Shown: positions 22,860 through 34,981 of the stretch, piece by piece
Layout of the letters: each line of letters starts with the position of its first letter
How positions within the stretch are numbered: the stretch's first letter is position 1
Origin: Hofstenia miamia
Lineage: Eukaryota; Xenacoelomorpha; Acoela
DNA: 64,000 nt
Assembly (NCBI GenBank): GCA_004352715.1
Contig: SCFE01000091.1
Location: 1,142,278-1,206,277, forward strand
Reading direction: 5' to 3'
Position numbers and translations under genes: made by a program
Notes under the pieces: generated by a model
Database searches by the model: none
Told to the model about the DNA's origin: nothing
What the model saw: the letters and a program-made list of their open reading frames with translations, nothing else

Positions 22860-23560
22860 ATCCACTGGGAATAGACTTCCAGCAGTGACCAATTCACATG
22901 GCATCATGCTGAAGCCATCTCTACCTGCCAAGGTGCTAATTGTGTGTCTCAAGTATTAATTTCTAGCTCAAATAAACAACTTAGCTCAGAGTTCTATTAT
23001 CTCAGCTCATGTAAATAATAAAGCAAAAGGCATGTAGTTACCATGCATTCACATTTGCCAATGGCATATTATATTTGCAGTGTGATGTTTAAGTGCATGT
23101 ACAAAATGAAATGATCAAAGTGAAAGCTGTTATTCCCTACACATAAATGTAGCCATAACCTAAAGTGACCACAATTTGGGCTGCCATCTGTTAAGGGGCT
23201 AGTTGTTGCCTCAGACACAGTGCAGTGTCTCCCAAATTGTTGCTGGATCTTAATCAAAATTTATTAAATCAAAATCCATGGAGAATCTAAAAGGGGTTAG
23301 CAAAGTAATAAAATTCAAAAGCAAATGATATCAAAGCAAGAATAAATTTACTGTGCATTTGCTACAGGCTTCTCACGTATTTATTACAATCTTCTGAATT
23401 ATTACCTGTTACATGTTTACAAACTTCACATGAGTTCCCTTGCAAAATTAAATGAGCAATAACACGTCAGACTGGATCAAGGGACAAGTAATAAAATGAT
23501 CAAATAACTGCACTCAAAAATAGAATAAATTGATACAAATAAATTGATAGCAACAATCGT
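22860..23560. repeat. diverged repeat shared with 59860-60560
   Basis: Several blocks recur in order in both places: ccaattc..acatggcatcatgc, ccatgcattca, ctacacataa, gtgaccacaatt, ttcccttg. Because the other copy begins with TGTAGAATCA like the LTRs of copy 2, this is probably the rest of a longer LTR or a related solo LTR. Confidence 0.5.
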
Positions 23561-23564
23561 GATA

Positions 23565-24289
23565 TCACTATGATGTAACACTAATTTTAGAGTGCCAAAT
23601 AATCAAAAGAAATGAAATTAATTAAAATAAGGGCCCTGAGTGACTCTACAGTAGCAATAGAAGATTCTGTAAAAAATGAACAACTGCAACTTACACATGT
23701 GATTTCAAAGATTTTTAGTGTTAAAAAACTTCTTCATAAATAATAGTTTACTATACTGAGAGTATGAATATGGAAAATATGCTTAAACCAAATTTTATAA
23801 TAAATATCAATGGGGAAAAAGTTTCAGTTCACTAAGAGTAATTTTTATGATATTTTACATAAAATAATATAATTTGTTAAAATCGATAGGGCATCACCAC
23901 CACTGAGAAAGCCAGGACATGTCATTCTATGACATACCTAAAATGGAGTTACTTCATTGATTGCCATAATCTCTCCAGAGCTACAAAACACATTAGGCCA
24001 ATTAGCTTTTGGAGACCAATCAACTGGTGTAAAAACATTATCAATTTCTATTTTAAATTTGGAAGAGGTTTACACTATATGTTGTTCATTCAGCAATTTC
24101 ATGCTTCTGTTGAATGTCACTGTCATGATGGAAACATCTATTAAAATTGAAATTTGAGTTTACTGAACAGTCCTTGTCATCAACTTACCACTTCTATCAC
24201 TTCTATCAGATATTTGTGTCATCGTTGATGTTATTGTACAAATCTAGTTGTCAATTTTCTAGTTACCCAACGTCATGTTAGAACCAGAA
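23565..24289. other. AT-rich DNA with a faint coding trace on the minus strand
   Basis: A short minus-strand frame near 23950-24070 reads FTPVDWSPKANWPNVFCSS, which looks protein-like and may belong to gypsy-like copy 3 just to the right. I cannot align it confidently. Confidence 0.3.
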
Positions 24290-25060
24290 ATTGGAATGTT
24301 TGTGTCCATTGAATCAGGTGGCAGTAAGGGTTTCACTCCAGCACTGTATGAAATTCTGGCCCTTTGCACTCTTCTTTGTTACACCAATGCTGCATGTTGT
24401 TTGGATTGTCTTTGAACTCGTCATCAGGTGTTTACTTTTGGACTTTTCATCTTTGGATCTTGCTATGATTTTATTCTCTTCATTTCTAAGAATGGGTTTA
24501 CTATCTAATTCCAACTTGGTGGGAATATATATATATAGAATCATTCTGCATGTTATGTGTGGTAGAATACATTTATCTATAAATTCCTGCAACTTATAAG
24601 TGTTAAAAATATTCTCAAAATCTCCTTCATTAATAATATAAAGATTTTGTATTTTATTGAAACATGTGCTATTTTCACGCATTAATGTGAATTCACTTTT
24701 ATCATTTAACATTATGTTATCAATATCTACAACACCATATTCAAGTTTTGAAAATGTCTAATTTCAAGATTATCCAAAAGGTAATCATTATCATTAAGAA
24801 CTTAACTATTGTGTACAGTCCATACCAACCTGTTCTTAACTTTCAAACCTGCTTAGCATATGTTGTGAATGAGACAACAAAACATACACTCTATCTCCCA
24901 TTTATTTAAGTTGGGGTTCTGGACCAACTGCTGACTTTTTTGTATTGGAACATATAATGTCACTGTCATGTAAATTCGTTAAATTGTTTAATTAATTACT
25001 TGGTATAATAATTATCTATTTCTGTTTCAAAGTTACTGTATTGCCTAGCTGGTGTAGTAT
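24290..25060 (-). pseudogene. pol C-terminal fragment of the same gypsy-like lineage (copy 3)
   Basis: Minus-strand frames from about 25050 downward match the end of pol in the intact element. A lysine-rich helix is followed by GDRVYVL-like, KLRTGWYGLYTIVKFL (intact: KLKTVWTGPYKIKEVL), YLLDNLEIRHFQNLN (intact: YVLDNDKIMHFQNLK), and then VDIDNIMLNDKSEFTLMREN (intact: TDIEGASLDGKAEFKLLRNN). A 132-codon frame (24314-24712) continues from there. No LTR, integrase core or ORF3 is recognisable beside it, so this is an isolated fragment. Confidence 0.65.
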
Positions 25061-25074
25061 ATGTTAGTAATAAG

Positions 25075-25077
<3 letters not shown>

Positions 25078-25119
<42 letters not shown>
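25078..25119. repeat. (AT)n microsatellite
   Basis: About 40 bases of alternating AT, next to the copy 3 fragment. Confidence 0.92.
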
Positions 25120-25124
<5 letters not shown>

Positions 25125-26583
25125 TAGAGTGTGACAACATCAATTAAGTATAGACACGAACCTGAAACTTTGTCTTTGATTCCAAATATTTAATGATATG
25201 GATCACTCCAATCAAATAATGATTTTTTGATAGGGTAATTAGCAATTTATTAGTATGACTTAGCGTCTGGTATCTTTCTCAAATCAAATTGTGTTTAGCA
25301 TCAGTAAATTTTTAAACAATTGCTTGGATCAAAGTATTAGAAAAATGGTGCCAAATATAAAGATAATTGGCTATGAAGAAACAGTGCACACAAATTAATC
25401 CAAGTGAGGTGAAGACTATATAATGCACAAAGAATGTATTGAAAAATATATTTTACCTTTTGAAATTTTTAAATAATAGCATATACATATGCTTTTCTAA
25501 CCCTCAATATAAGTTTTTTCATTTCAGTGGATGGATTTTATTTTAAGTTTCTAATATGCTAAAATTGGTCTAACATATCAAAAAATTAATCAAATCTTGT
25601 TTCATACACCGGGCCTAAGATCAGCCATTTTTCCATTATTTTAAATAGGCAAGAGTTAGGTCTCAATTTTCGACCAATGTCCATCTATGTTGAATTTTCC
25701 ATTGAAAAAATGAATAATAATAATATATTTTTTCACAATAGATGTCTCAAAGTCACGGGATTCCCAAATTTCGTAATAGGGTTGGAGAAAATTGTTAAAA
25801 AATATGGACAAAATTATTTGTCAATTTAGAGATAAAGTAGGCAGTTTGGTGTAAATTTGATAATCTAAATTGATAATACCAATATCGCATAGTCATCATT
25901 GGTGATTTTGATGAGAGACACCTGTGATTCATTTATGTACAGTAATGAAACAATATAATCTAATAGAAAACTAAGAAAGCTTAGTTATATAAAAAGCCTA
26001 ACAAAAACACAAATAAAGAATAATAAAATATTGTCATTAACAGTTTCTTAGCAAGAATCAAGTGATTTTTCATAAATATATTATCAATTTAGAAACATCT
26101 TTTTCAAAAAACAGAAATTACACATAGTTCAGTCTGTGCAGACATAGTTGATTTGACTTTATTCCGTACTACATTATCAGTTCACAATCTAGAAAATTTA
26201 GTAAAATTTTTTAAAGAAATGCGATTCACAAGCATCTAATTCAATGCAATATTTTTTAGCACCTTTGTAATAAATCACTTTCAGATATAAACTATTGAAG
26301 TTTGGTATTCAATTGTATTGATAATTTCACGACATTATTATGTCATTGCTGAAAATAACCTCAAACTTACTAATTCAGGTGTCAGAACTTCAAAAGAGAT
26401 CTATTTCCAGTCTAGGAAATGAACGTTTATATACAAAACTTCAACATTGTTTCGTTGTTTAGTTCTACTGGATTATTGGTCTACAATAATATCTTTACTG
26501 GCTATGTCTAATTTCTTCAATTTTTTCAAAATCCGATTGAGATCTAAATTCAACAAGTTCTCCTTTCAAAACGTTGTGCGCGT
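25120..26583. other. AT-rich DNA, nothing recognised
   Basis: No supported gene, RNA gene or terminal repeat. CG dinucleotides are again present at ordinary frequency. Confidence 0.5.
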
Positions 26584-26938
26584 TTATTCTTTGCGAAATT
26601 GAAAGTGACGACTAGCCAAAGAAGTTGCTTCAATAATATGATTTAAAGAAACCAAGGGAAATGCGAAGTCATTAATGCTGATTTGATTTAGAGTCCCAAA
26701 TGTTTTATTACTAGTTAGACCATCACGAGAGTCTTGTAGAACAATTAATTCCTCTAACATAACTGGAAAAGTGCTAAAAAAAGGCACATGTTCCTGATCT
26801 GGACATGCAACGTATATCACTAGACGTTGAAAATGACGGAAAATCTCAATGCATTCTCTGATGAAAATTAGTCGTATATTCATATTTGTGAAATTTAATA
26901 CTTTCACCAAAATATCCGTTCTACCAAAAGTATTGGAG
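26584..26938 (-). CDS. candidate coding exon, unknown product
   Basis: A minus-strand frame opens after a TAA near 26940 and runs about 117 codons to a TAA at 26584. Its composition is protein-like: amphipathic stretches such as IRECIEIFRHFQRLVIYVAC, then PVMLEELIVLQDSRDGL and a C-terminal ASRHFQFRKE. No transposon motif is evident, so it could be the last exon of a host gene or a decayed gene. Upstream exons were not found. The region to the right contains an assembly duplication that would disturb them. Confidence 0.35.
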
Positions 26939-27196
26939 AATTAGCTTCCGTATCTATCAAAATCGGTTCGACCTACAGCGGGATCTACCAGTATTGGATA
27001 ATATTATTATCTGTCATAGCACTGCTGCTAAATAATGAAGTACAAAGGAAATGAAATATATAGACTGAGTAAAAAGTACATACTGAACAAAATTGCAACA
27101 AAATTTGACCCGGTGACTCATGCGACCACGATAAGACTTGACTCGGGGAATCTCCAAATAAAAGACCCGGTGACCCAATGACCCATTTTTTAGAAT

Positions 27197-27477
27197 TTTC
27201 AGCGTTGGCAGAGGGTCTTGGTAAGAGCATGTTAGCATAGACACTGACTTTCATATGCATCACGCTGCTCTTCACTATCATTTGAAGGCTTCACCTCGGA
27301 TTAGTTTTTATGTAAATATATTTATGNNNNNNNNNNNNNNNNNNNNNTTTCAGCGTTGGCAGAGGGTCTTGGTAAGAGCATGTTAGCATAGACACTGACT
27401 TTCATATGCATCACGCTGCTCTTCACTATCATTTGAAGGCTTCACCTCGGATTAGTTTTTATGTAAATATATTTATG
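27197..27477. repeat. 130-base exact duplication flanking a 21-base gap
   Basis: 27197-27326 and 27348-27477 are identical, and N occupies 27327-27347 between them. This is the usual signature of contig ends that overlap but were not merged. The sequence probably exists once in the genome. Confidence 0.9.
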
Positions 27478-28920
27478 GAAGCTAACACTTTGAAAGTAGT
27501 TTTTAAACCGCCACTATTAACAAAAGATGTTTATTTGGTATGGAAGTTATTAAGTAAACCAATTTATTCTTTGGATTCGAATTCGCATTCGGATTTCCAA
27601 ATACATTGCCTGAATATTCCGATTCGAATTCGAAAAAAAATTATGAATTCGCAGGGTTCTCTTAGGGAAACAAACGAAAATCAAAATAAAAAAACTAGTG
27701 AAGCCATTAAAACTATAAGACACGCATGTGATTTGTGTAATGCAATGATTACGTATTGATAATTTTATTGAGATAAGTCACTTAAGGAAATTGATGTCAA
27801 TCATTTATTTATAAAAATGTGACCCGGATGCCATGAGGAAAAATGACCAGATAACCGACAGACATGCGATGAAATTTCTTACCCGGTGATCTGGTAAACT
27901 TGTTGTAACTCTGATACTAAATTATTCATTAAGGTTGGAATATGCATACATGCATGTTAACTTCAAAATTAAATATCTTCCATATATTTTAAAAATAATA
28001 ATACGCGGATTTTCTGCTAAGTGAGAAACTGCTACCTTTCTGAATGATGGCTGACGGAAAGTTTTGCACTTTGAGTAAATGATTTCTATAATAATTAAAT
28101 GTTAAGTTTCAAATAAATTTTTATTAATATTTTAGAATTTAAAGGAAAGTATCCCAATTTGATTTCCTCCAAAATTATTTTGAAATTCTTAGATTCCAAT
28201 ATTCCATATTTTGTTGATCTCAAAATGAGTAAAATGCAAATTGCTCCAGAATTTATCAAATATTTCTCTTGAAGGCAAGCAGCACGACAACGCCCATTGC
28301 TTCACCATACAGAAAAATTTAGAAATGACATAAAAATGCAAATCAATTTAGCACAATGGGTGAAAAATGTTTTTTATACCATGTATTAAGATAGCACTCA
28401 TAATCGATTTTCGAACATCATTGCATGACAAAAATATTTGCGGATGGAAATATTTCGTGTAACTTTGAGTCAATCAAATGAAAAGGGTTAGAGTTATTGT
28501 CGTGGCTAGGATTAGGGGTTAGGGCGCTTTTCTCTTCAATTATTTTATATTTCAATAATTCATATCCTAGTAAAACTGTCCTCTATTAATTATAAGGCTT
28601 AATTTGCTAAAAAATCTCAATGATGAACATTCTCCTAATGTTCAAGTATAAATTAAAGTATAAACAATTAATCTAAATAGTCTCTCTGAAATATCCTTAC
28701 ATTTCAAAAGTCTTAGTTGTTGAAAATACCGTACTGGGAATATGTATTCGACCACCTTGCTAATTTGAATAAATAATGACAATTCATTTGATAGAGTGTG
28801 CCTAAAATTATAACTAAGTGTTACTATGATTAAGAAAGGAAAATATGTATGTCTAATCCCATAAAATATGTAGAATAACAATTGGCAATTAATTTTTAAT
28901 CAAAATTAAAAAACTTGTAT
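27478..28920. other. AT-rich DNA, no supported gene
   Basis: A plus-strand ORF of 117 codons (27406-27759) has no recognisable domain and starts within the gap duplication. It encodes polar, low-complexity residues. Palindromic attcgaattcg motifs occur near 27577 and 27620. A short ggattaggggttaggg stretch near 28509 is not long enough to call telomeric. Confidence 0.4.
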
Positions 28921-29046
28921 TGGAAAATGTATTGGGCCACCTGAAAAAATTATAACAATTCAGCAAATCCAAAAAAAGTAAATTCAAAATAAGATAGATA
29001 AATTAATAATTGATGCAATGCAAGCACTTAGCAACAAAATTGTCTC

Positions 29047-30660
29047 TCATAACAAGAAATTTTGAAACCGCAATGCAACGTCATCAATTGAGAAAATAAT
29101 AACTGAGAATTTTATTCACTATGTTTAACTGTGTGTTGAGAAATATTCAGCTAAATATTTATCTGTACAACAGTGATATATATCCAGCCATCATTATGTA
29201 TTAATGAAAATTGCTTATTACATTTATTGCAAAAAGCCAAAATTCATTTTCTCTTTTAGTTTTTTCGGGAAAAAAAATTCGAATAATTATCCCTGTTGTC
29301 ATTTTATAAAGGAAAATTGCAAAGCACTTAGTTTAAAGCTGAGTTTTGTAAATGCCAACTAGTGAACAAATACGGCCATCATGACATTTGATTGGTCAAC
29401 ACTCATTCTTTCATAGTCTGTAAATTCATATTAATCTCATAATTCAATTTTTCGGGAATGGCGTGTATATGAAATTCCACAGTGCTTTTAAATATTGCAT
29501 TAATAAATTCATTAAACCAATAAGCGATTAGATCCCTGTTAATTTAAATTAAGTCTAAATTTCGCCTCTAGAGGGCTACTACGATTACTTGCATAATTTC
29601 TTGTAATTTCTAATACTTTGTAGGGTGTTCCTTTGAGCGAATAACAGCTTCAAGGCGATCAGGCATTGAAGCAAAAAATCTTTAAATAAAGCTGTTGGGA
29701 ATTTCATAAATTTTTTTTCTTTNATATAATTTATAAACCAACTTCAAAGTCATTCATCGATAGAATTACAATTAGCTTCCATACATCAAATGGTGAGTTC
29801 ATTCATTTCAATGATACTAGCAGTATTTATTTAACTCTTAATATCAAGGACCCTGAAATTTAAGTTTAAACAATTTTTTAAAAACGTAAAATAAATAAGT
29901 TATTTGTTATTTTTAAATGTTGTGTATTAATAACCAATTTACGACAGTATAAATAATATCAATAATTTTTACAAATATTTTATTTTTGAATCATAACAAG
30001 AAATTTTGAAACTGCAATGCAACGTCATCAATTGAGAAAATAATAACTGAGAATTTTATTCACTATGTTTAACTGTGTGTTGAGAAATATTCAGCTAAAT
30101 ATTTATCTGTACAACAGTGATATATATCCAGCCATCATTATGTATTAATGAAAATTGCTTATTACATTTATTGCAAAAAGGCAAAATTCATTTTCTCTTG
30201 TAGTTTTTTCGGGAAAAAAAATTTCAAATAATTATCCCTGTTGTCATTTTATAAAGGAAAATTGCAAAGAACTTGGTTTAAAGCTGAGTTTTGTAAATGC
30301 CAACTAGTGAACAAATACGGCCATCATGACATTTGATTGGTCAACACTCATTCTTTCATAGTCTGTAAATTCATATTAATTCAATTTTTCGGCAATGGCG
30401 TGTATATGAAATTCCACAGTGCTTTTAAATATTGCATTAATAAATTCATTAAACCAATAAGCGATTAGATCCCTGTTAATTTAAATTAAGTCTAAATTTC
30501 GCCTCTAGAGGGCTACTACGATTACTTGCATAATTTCTTGTAATTTCTAATACTTTGTAGGGTGTTCCTTTGAGCGAATAACAGCTTCAAGGCGATCAGG
30601 CATTGAAGCAAAAAATCTTTAAATAAAGCTGTTGGGAATTTCATAAATTTTTTTTCTTTA
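29047..30660. repeat. direct duplication of about 670 bp
   Basis: 29047-29722 and 29991-30660 are nearly identical, with small indels and a few substitutions. They begin tcataacaagaaattttgaaa and run into the Tc1-like transposase C-terminus. The left copy ends exactly at a single N (29723). Confidence 0.88.
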
Positions 30661-31163
30661 TTGCACTTCACATCTTGTCCAATTCGATATTTGACCTCTT
30701 TCCACATATTTTCGAAAATGTTAAGGTCTGGAGATTGGCCAGGCCAGTCAGCAAGGATAGCAATCCCATTATTGTGGAGGAAATTTGCCATTTCTTTTGA
30801 GGCATGACATGGAGCACCATCCTGTTGATATATTGATCACTTGTAAGTAGTGGCAAGAATTCAGGATGTCTCGCACAGTTCTTGTTGTCACAAGGTGACC
30901 ATCACCCCATTCCTTGCGAAATTCCTCTGAAGTCTTCCTGGGATTTTGTTTTGAAAGGCTGATTGTGAGGCTTTAGAGATCTTCTTTGGTCTTCCGCACT
31001 TTGGCTGGGGCAATGATGTTTTCAGAAGTGAAACGTCGATGATATCCCCCACATTACTTCGAGGTCGCTCTACACGTCGGACTATATTGCGATGACTCAT
31101 CCCTTCTAAATATTTAGAGGTAATCAACTCGTGGATGGCAAGAGGTACGTAACCAGGCATCAT
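30522..31163 (-). pseudogene. Tc1-like transposase (broken, internally deleted)
   Basis: The start codon is at 31163. The N-terminus carries a helix-turn-helix region ending KCGRPKKIS (31163-30888). The C-terminus carries DGAPCHASKEMANFLHNN and ADWPGQSPDLNIFENMW, the second Asp and final Glu blocks of Tc1 transposases (30840-30522). Between them about 100 or more residues with the first catalytic Asp are missing, and the junction near 30790-30890 is frameshifted. The protein is therefore non-functional. It ends NYKKLCK before the stop at 30522. Confidence 0.85.
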
Positions 31164-31187
31164 ATATGGCGAAGAAGACTGTTATAA

Positions 31188-33095
31188 CAGGCTTAGTATC
31201 ATATGCATTTATTTTTTGCCGTTTATGCAACTACATATGCAACTAAATTTGGCCTCAATATGCAACTACATATGCAAAATAAAAACATGGTTTTCCATCA
31301 GAAAAGCTCAATTACAAACAAGAAACAGTGCATGAAGAGAGGTTTTCTGCCGAAAATCTCTTTCTGTTTTCCGCCATAATCGCCTTGCATTTTGAGAAAG
31401 AGCGTTCTACATCCACAGAAGCGCTTGGGCACTGATTTTTTGATGAGTTCTTTCTCCTCTTGCGAATACATTTGCAGGTCATTTTCCAAGCTATATTTCA
31501 AAACACTGTTTTTCTGGAGTACATAGTCCAATTTTTCTTTGGCATAGTTTTCGAAATCTCGGTTGCCAGATAAATAGCCGCCATTGCTTGATCCGGGAAA
31601 ATTTCACGCTTTTGTAGATTTTTCAATAGCGGAACACTGGGATGGAAGCGACGTATTATATTTTCAAGCGCTAATTAGAGTCAGATTTAGCAATAATAGT
31701 TTTCCCTTGATCAATAAATTGACTGGTCCTGCTATCCAGCTCATTGATAGTTTCTTTCAATGTTTCGAAGTTTTTATGAACAGATTCTACCGATTCTAAC
31801 CAAGTGCCCCAGCGAGTAATACAAGCTTCTTTAGGCATCGGAAACCCTTTCCCAGCTAATTTTTGCCGCCACAGTGGGGCCTCCTTGAAAATATTCACCG
31901 CAACAAGCAGACCATTCACAACGGGGTTTTTCAATCTAATTTCATCGACAACTCGATGAATAGCGTGTGCCAGACAAGTTATATGCAGGAGTTTTGGCAT
32001 GAGAACCTGTGACAGGGATGGCCAATGATTATTAGCAAGCTTTGACAAAAAAATCCACTTTCTAAAATCTCATCCTAAATCCACTTTTACTCAGAAAATT
32101 GTGGGCATCCCTAACCTGAAAACCTTCCACTGCCTTCTTCATATAGGAGGCGCCATCAGATGTACAAGCCAAAAAATGATCTGGATCACTCGATAATTTT
32201 TCGATAGTAGATTTGATGAAGTGTGCTACCGTGGTGTGGTTGACGATACCTAGCATCTCCATATTCACGAGATAACCAGGACTTGATGGTACAAAAGTCC
32301 CAACAATAGCGTTGGCAACATACCTTCCAAGAGAAATCAGTTGTTTTGTCGACTAATATCCACTTTTTCTTGAGGGCTAAAGTTTGTTTCATCTCATCAA
32401 ATTTCTTATTAAAAAGTCACGTTATGTATTTAAGATGAACCGTTGATTCGGCCAGAGTCGGTTTCTTTGTCCACTTGGATAAGACTTTCTTGACGGTGGG
32501 GTTGTTCGACTTATTGAGAGAAGAAAATATTTCTGCGGTATCATAAACATAAGCATTATCAGAGGATATAAAACCGTCAATTGGTGTAATCGATGAACTG
32601 ACCTGAGAGCGCTCAATGTGCGACTTTGTCGTCATATGTTAAATAACGGATGACTTTCAATCGTAAGGAATAAAATTGTTGCAATAATTGCATACCAGGT
32701 TTGTACCAGCAATTCGTAAACATTCGTATTCAGATTCATATCTTGATCTCAGATCAGCTTTATCAACTTTAGCGCGAGTCATCTTCCTTTAAACCAGTGC
32801 AATTTTTGCCAAAAAGTCTGAAAATAAAAGTACTTCAAGAGTCACAGGTCGTCAATTTATGTTTAAAAGACAGATTAGTAGCTCAAGCGACCAGTAGCAG
32901 CCTGCCTGCTACAATATTTACTCAAGCACTTCTCAGACATAACAGTATTGTATTGGGAATTTCTTAGAAATATGCAAGTATGATATCAATTTTGGACAAA
33001 TATTCATTCTTGCATATTTATGCATTTTCAGCTAAAAACTGCAAAATATGCAGTTATATGCATTTATATGCAGCTATGCATTAATACTAAGCCTG
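31188..33095 (-). mobile_element. hAT DNA transposon
   Basis: The ends are CAGGCTTAGTAT (31188) and its complement ATACTAAGCCTG (ending 33095). Subterminal repeats of the type gcaactacatatgcaa and tatatgcatttatatgcag lie at both ends, a usual hAT feature. The flanks gttataa and gttattag hint at a decayed 8-bp duplication. The element is 1.9 kb with one transposase pseudogene. It sits just upstream of the Tc1-like transposase start and probably inserted into that element. Confidence 0.8.
31312..32635 (-). pseudogene. hAT transposase (broken)
   Basis: Reading right to left: a BED-finger-proximal N-terminus (ERSQVSSSITPIDGFISSDN); FLACTSDGASYMKKAVEGFQ in the catalytic core; HITCLAHAIHRVVDEIRL; ACITRWGTWLESVE with the conserved RW; and a C-terminal dimerisation segment ASVDVERSFSKCKAIMAENR ending at a stop near 31312. 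Frameshifts occur near 32060-32190 and again near 31400-31670. The order is standard for hAT transposases. The element is dead but much better kept than the copy at 14.9-15.8 kb. Confidence 0.85.
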
Positions 33096-33887
33096 GTTAT
33101 TAGACATTTTCCATCAAAGTAGACTGAAAAAAGCTCAACCAATGGAATTTTTTACAGATTCTCTGATTAGCTAACTAAAAGCATTGTAGCATTTCTCCTT
33201 GAGATTTAAAGTAAACAGTGATAATTATGTTTCAACATTGATTAATTCCTCTTTCTGCAAACCCAAATCTAATTAAAAATACCTATGACATTCTTGGCGT
33301 CCATTTCTTAGAAATGACAAATCATGGGCGGAAGAATTCTTTTCAGTATGTAATATATTATTTTTGAAGGCAACGTACCCAATACTGTAAGTGGGTGCTG
33401 GTTGCAGAGGTGTAGTGGGGCGGGGCCCATGGGAGCCCGGCTCCTATTGTTAAATTTTTAATGCTAAGGGTGGGGCCTATGGGTATGGGGGCTCATCGAA
33501 ATTAAAAGTTCAGACTTTTTCCACATAGTGAAGTTGCTTGCTACCCAGTGGAGAGTTGATCAAGTGGTCAAGAAAACAAACTTGCAAAATTGTCAAGTAA
33601 GCCACAGCCTGGAACTCGCAATTCACAATGTTATGAATTCAATCAATGCAACGTTTAACCTGAAATCATTCTGTCATAAGATTTACACGGTATACTTCTA
33701 ATAACAAAATTAGAAGAGAAGTACAAAAGAAATCTAAGGATCTTAATATCCAGTTTAGAAAAGTTGGTTTGGTAATCGACTCTTGGTGAATAGTCACTAT
33801 TAATAATATGGAATGACCATTTAGCCCTTTTCACTCATTTTTGAAGACGTGCAAACAATGCTGGACAGGAAAACATGAATGCATATA

Positions 33888-34981
33888 CAGTAGACCTTGC
33901 TTATTAAATCGATGTTAGAACCAGACTTTTTTGGATTTATTAATACTAGAACCGCGATTACTTCTTGAGAATAAATTTATACGTTTCAAGTGTGAAAATT
34001 GTGGAATAGAAACCAAATTTCTACAAATAGCAAATTTAATGAAATTATTAACATAATTGGAAGTATATGTACCTGTTAGTTGTTTTGCTGAATGAAAAAT
34101 GAAGCAAACAAACTATGCTTAAAAGTCATTTTGATCTTTTGTCACTTTTTTAGTGCTATCTAAGTGATTTAATAACTCAGAAAAAGATGACAAAATATAA
34201 AAAAGGTATGTCTATTGTTACGCGAATTATAGAAGTCTCAACAAATGTTCTGTTTTTGACAGATGATGTATTTATCAAGAATTACTAGCTTTGGAGGTAA
34301 TTTTTTCCATTCTAATGTTCTTTTTGAAAGCAACAAAGGCGTCCGTTTTGCTGCATACAGGACTTTTGAGACCATATTCCAATCGACAATGTCATATTTA
34401 AGCAGCCGTGGGAGGGTCACGAGTACTTACTTTTACATCACTGTCCTCGTCAAGTTTAATTTCTTCTCTCTCGCCAATGTCGTGGACCAGTTCATTAAGC
34501 ATACTTTCTTCTTTCACCTTGGAACTGTAACATCACAAATCAATAGCCATCTATCAAATTCCTTTTCAGTCAATCCAGTAGGGGTGGTGGAAAATTCGGT
34601 TCTTCATTGATCGGTTTCTCCTCAACAGCAGTAAATCCATGTTTGATTTAACCGTTTTTGATGTTTTTACAAGAGACTTAATCCAAGCTAACTGGATCAA
34701 ATACATGACCTCCAAAGGATTCATGCGTTTTGTAACCTCTTAAGTAAAAATTTCAATTTCAATATCATCTATGATATCACAATTACAATAAGCTTGGCGA
34801 TTCAATACATGAGTCGGTCATTCTTTTCTTAGAAAAATTGGATTTATTAATCGGGATACAGGAATTATTAACAGATGGGTTTTCTATGTAGAAATTAATT
34901 CCAGACTAATTTGGATGTATTAAGGAGTAATTTATTATCAAATGGATTTATAACACATAATGTATTATAAAGCGTCTACTG
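33888..34981 (-). mobile_element. Tigger/pogo-like element nested in the hAT element
   Basis: The left end CAGTAGACCTTGCTTATTAA (33888) and right end GTCTACTG (ending 34981) are inverted. CAGTAGAC plus ggatttattaa-type subterminal repeats resemble Tigger ends. TA precedes the left end; CA follows the right, where TA would be expected. The interior holds a minus-strand remnant at about 34230-34620. Confidence 0.5.
34230..34620 (-). pseudogene. possible Tigger/pogo transposase C-terminal remnant
   Basis: Minus-strand frames near 34610-34430 read LTEKEFDRWLLICDV and ELVHDIGEREEIKLDEDSD, similar in style to the acidic C-terminal tails of Tigger/jerky transposases. Several frameshifts follow. The DDE core is missing. 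The assignment leans on the surrounding Tigger-like ends. Confidence 0.35.

Larger units (their letters stand above)
13417..23464. other. CpG-depleted block 1
   Basis: Reading by eye I find only seven CG dinucleotides in about 10 kb (near 14820, 19346, 22102, 22356, 22407, 22546 and 23376). TG and CA are abundant. Flanking DNA on both sides has CG at ordinary frequency. The block contains a decayed hAT transposase and gypsy-like copy 2. Confidence 0.85.
29047..31187 (-). mobile_element. Tc1-like DNA transposon remnant with duplicated 3' region
   Basis: The remnant contains a broken Tc1-type transposase (30522-31163) and downstream sequence present twice (29047-29722 and 29991-30660). Terminal repeats were not identified with confidence: a possible left end near 28927 (tattgggccacctg) and a right end near 33390 (cccaatactg, reversed) share only a short core. 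A hAT element begins at 31188, 24 bases upstream of the transposase start. Confidence 0.6.

Noticed and set aside
27560-27640. Palindromic attcgaattcg motifs as a regulatory element
   Set aside because: Only two short copies in a region disturbed by an assembly duplication; no supporting context.
28500-28530. Interstitial telomere-like TTAGGG sequence
   Set aside because: Only about two imperfect units (ggattaggggttaggg); too short to mean anything.
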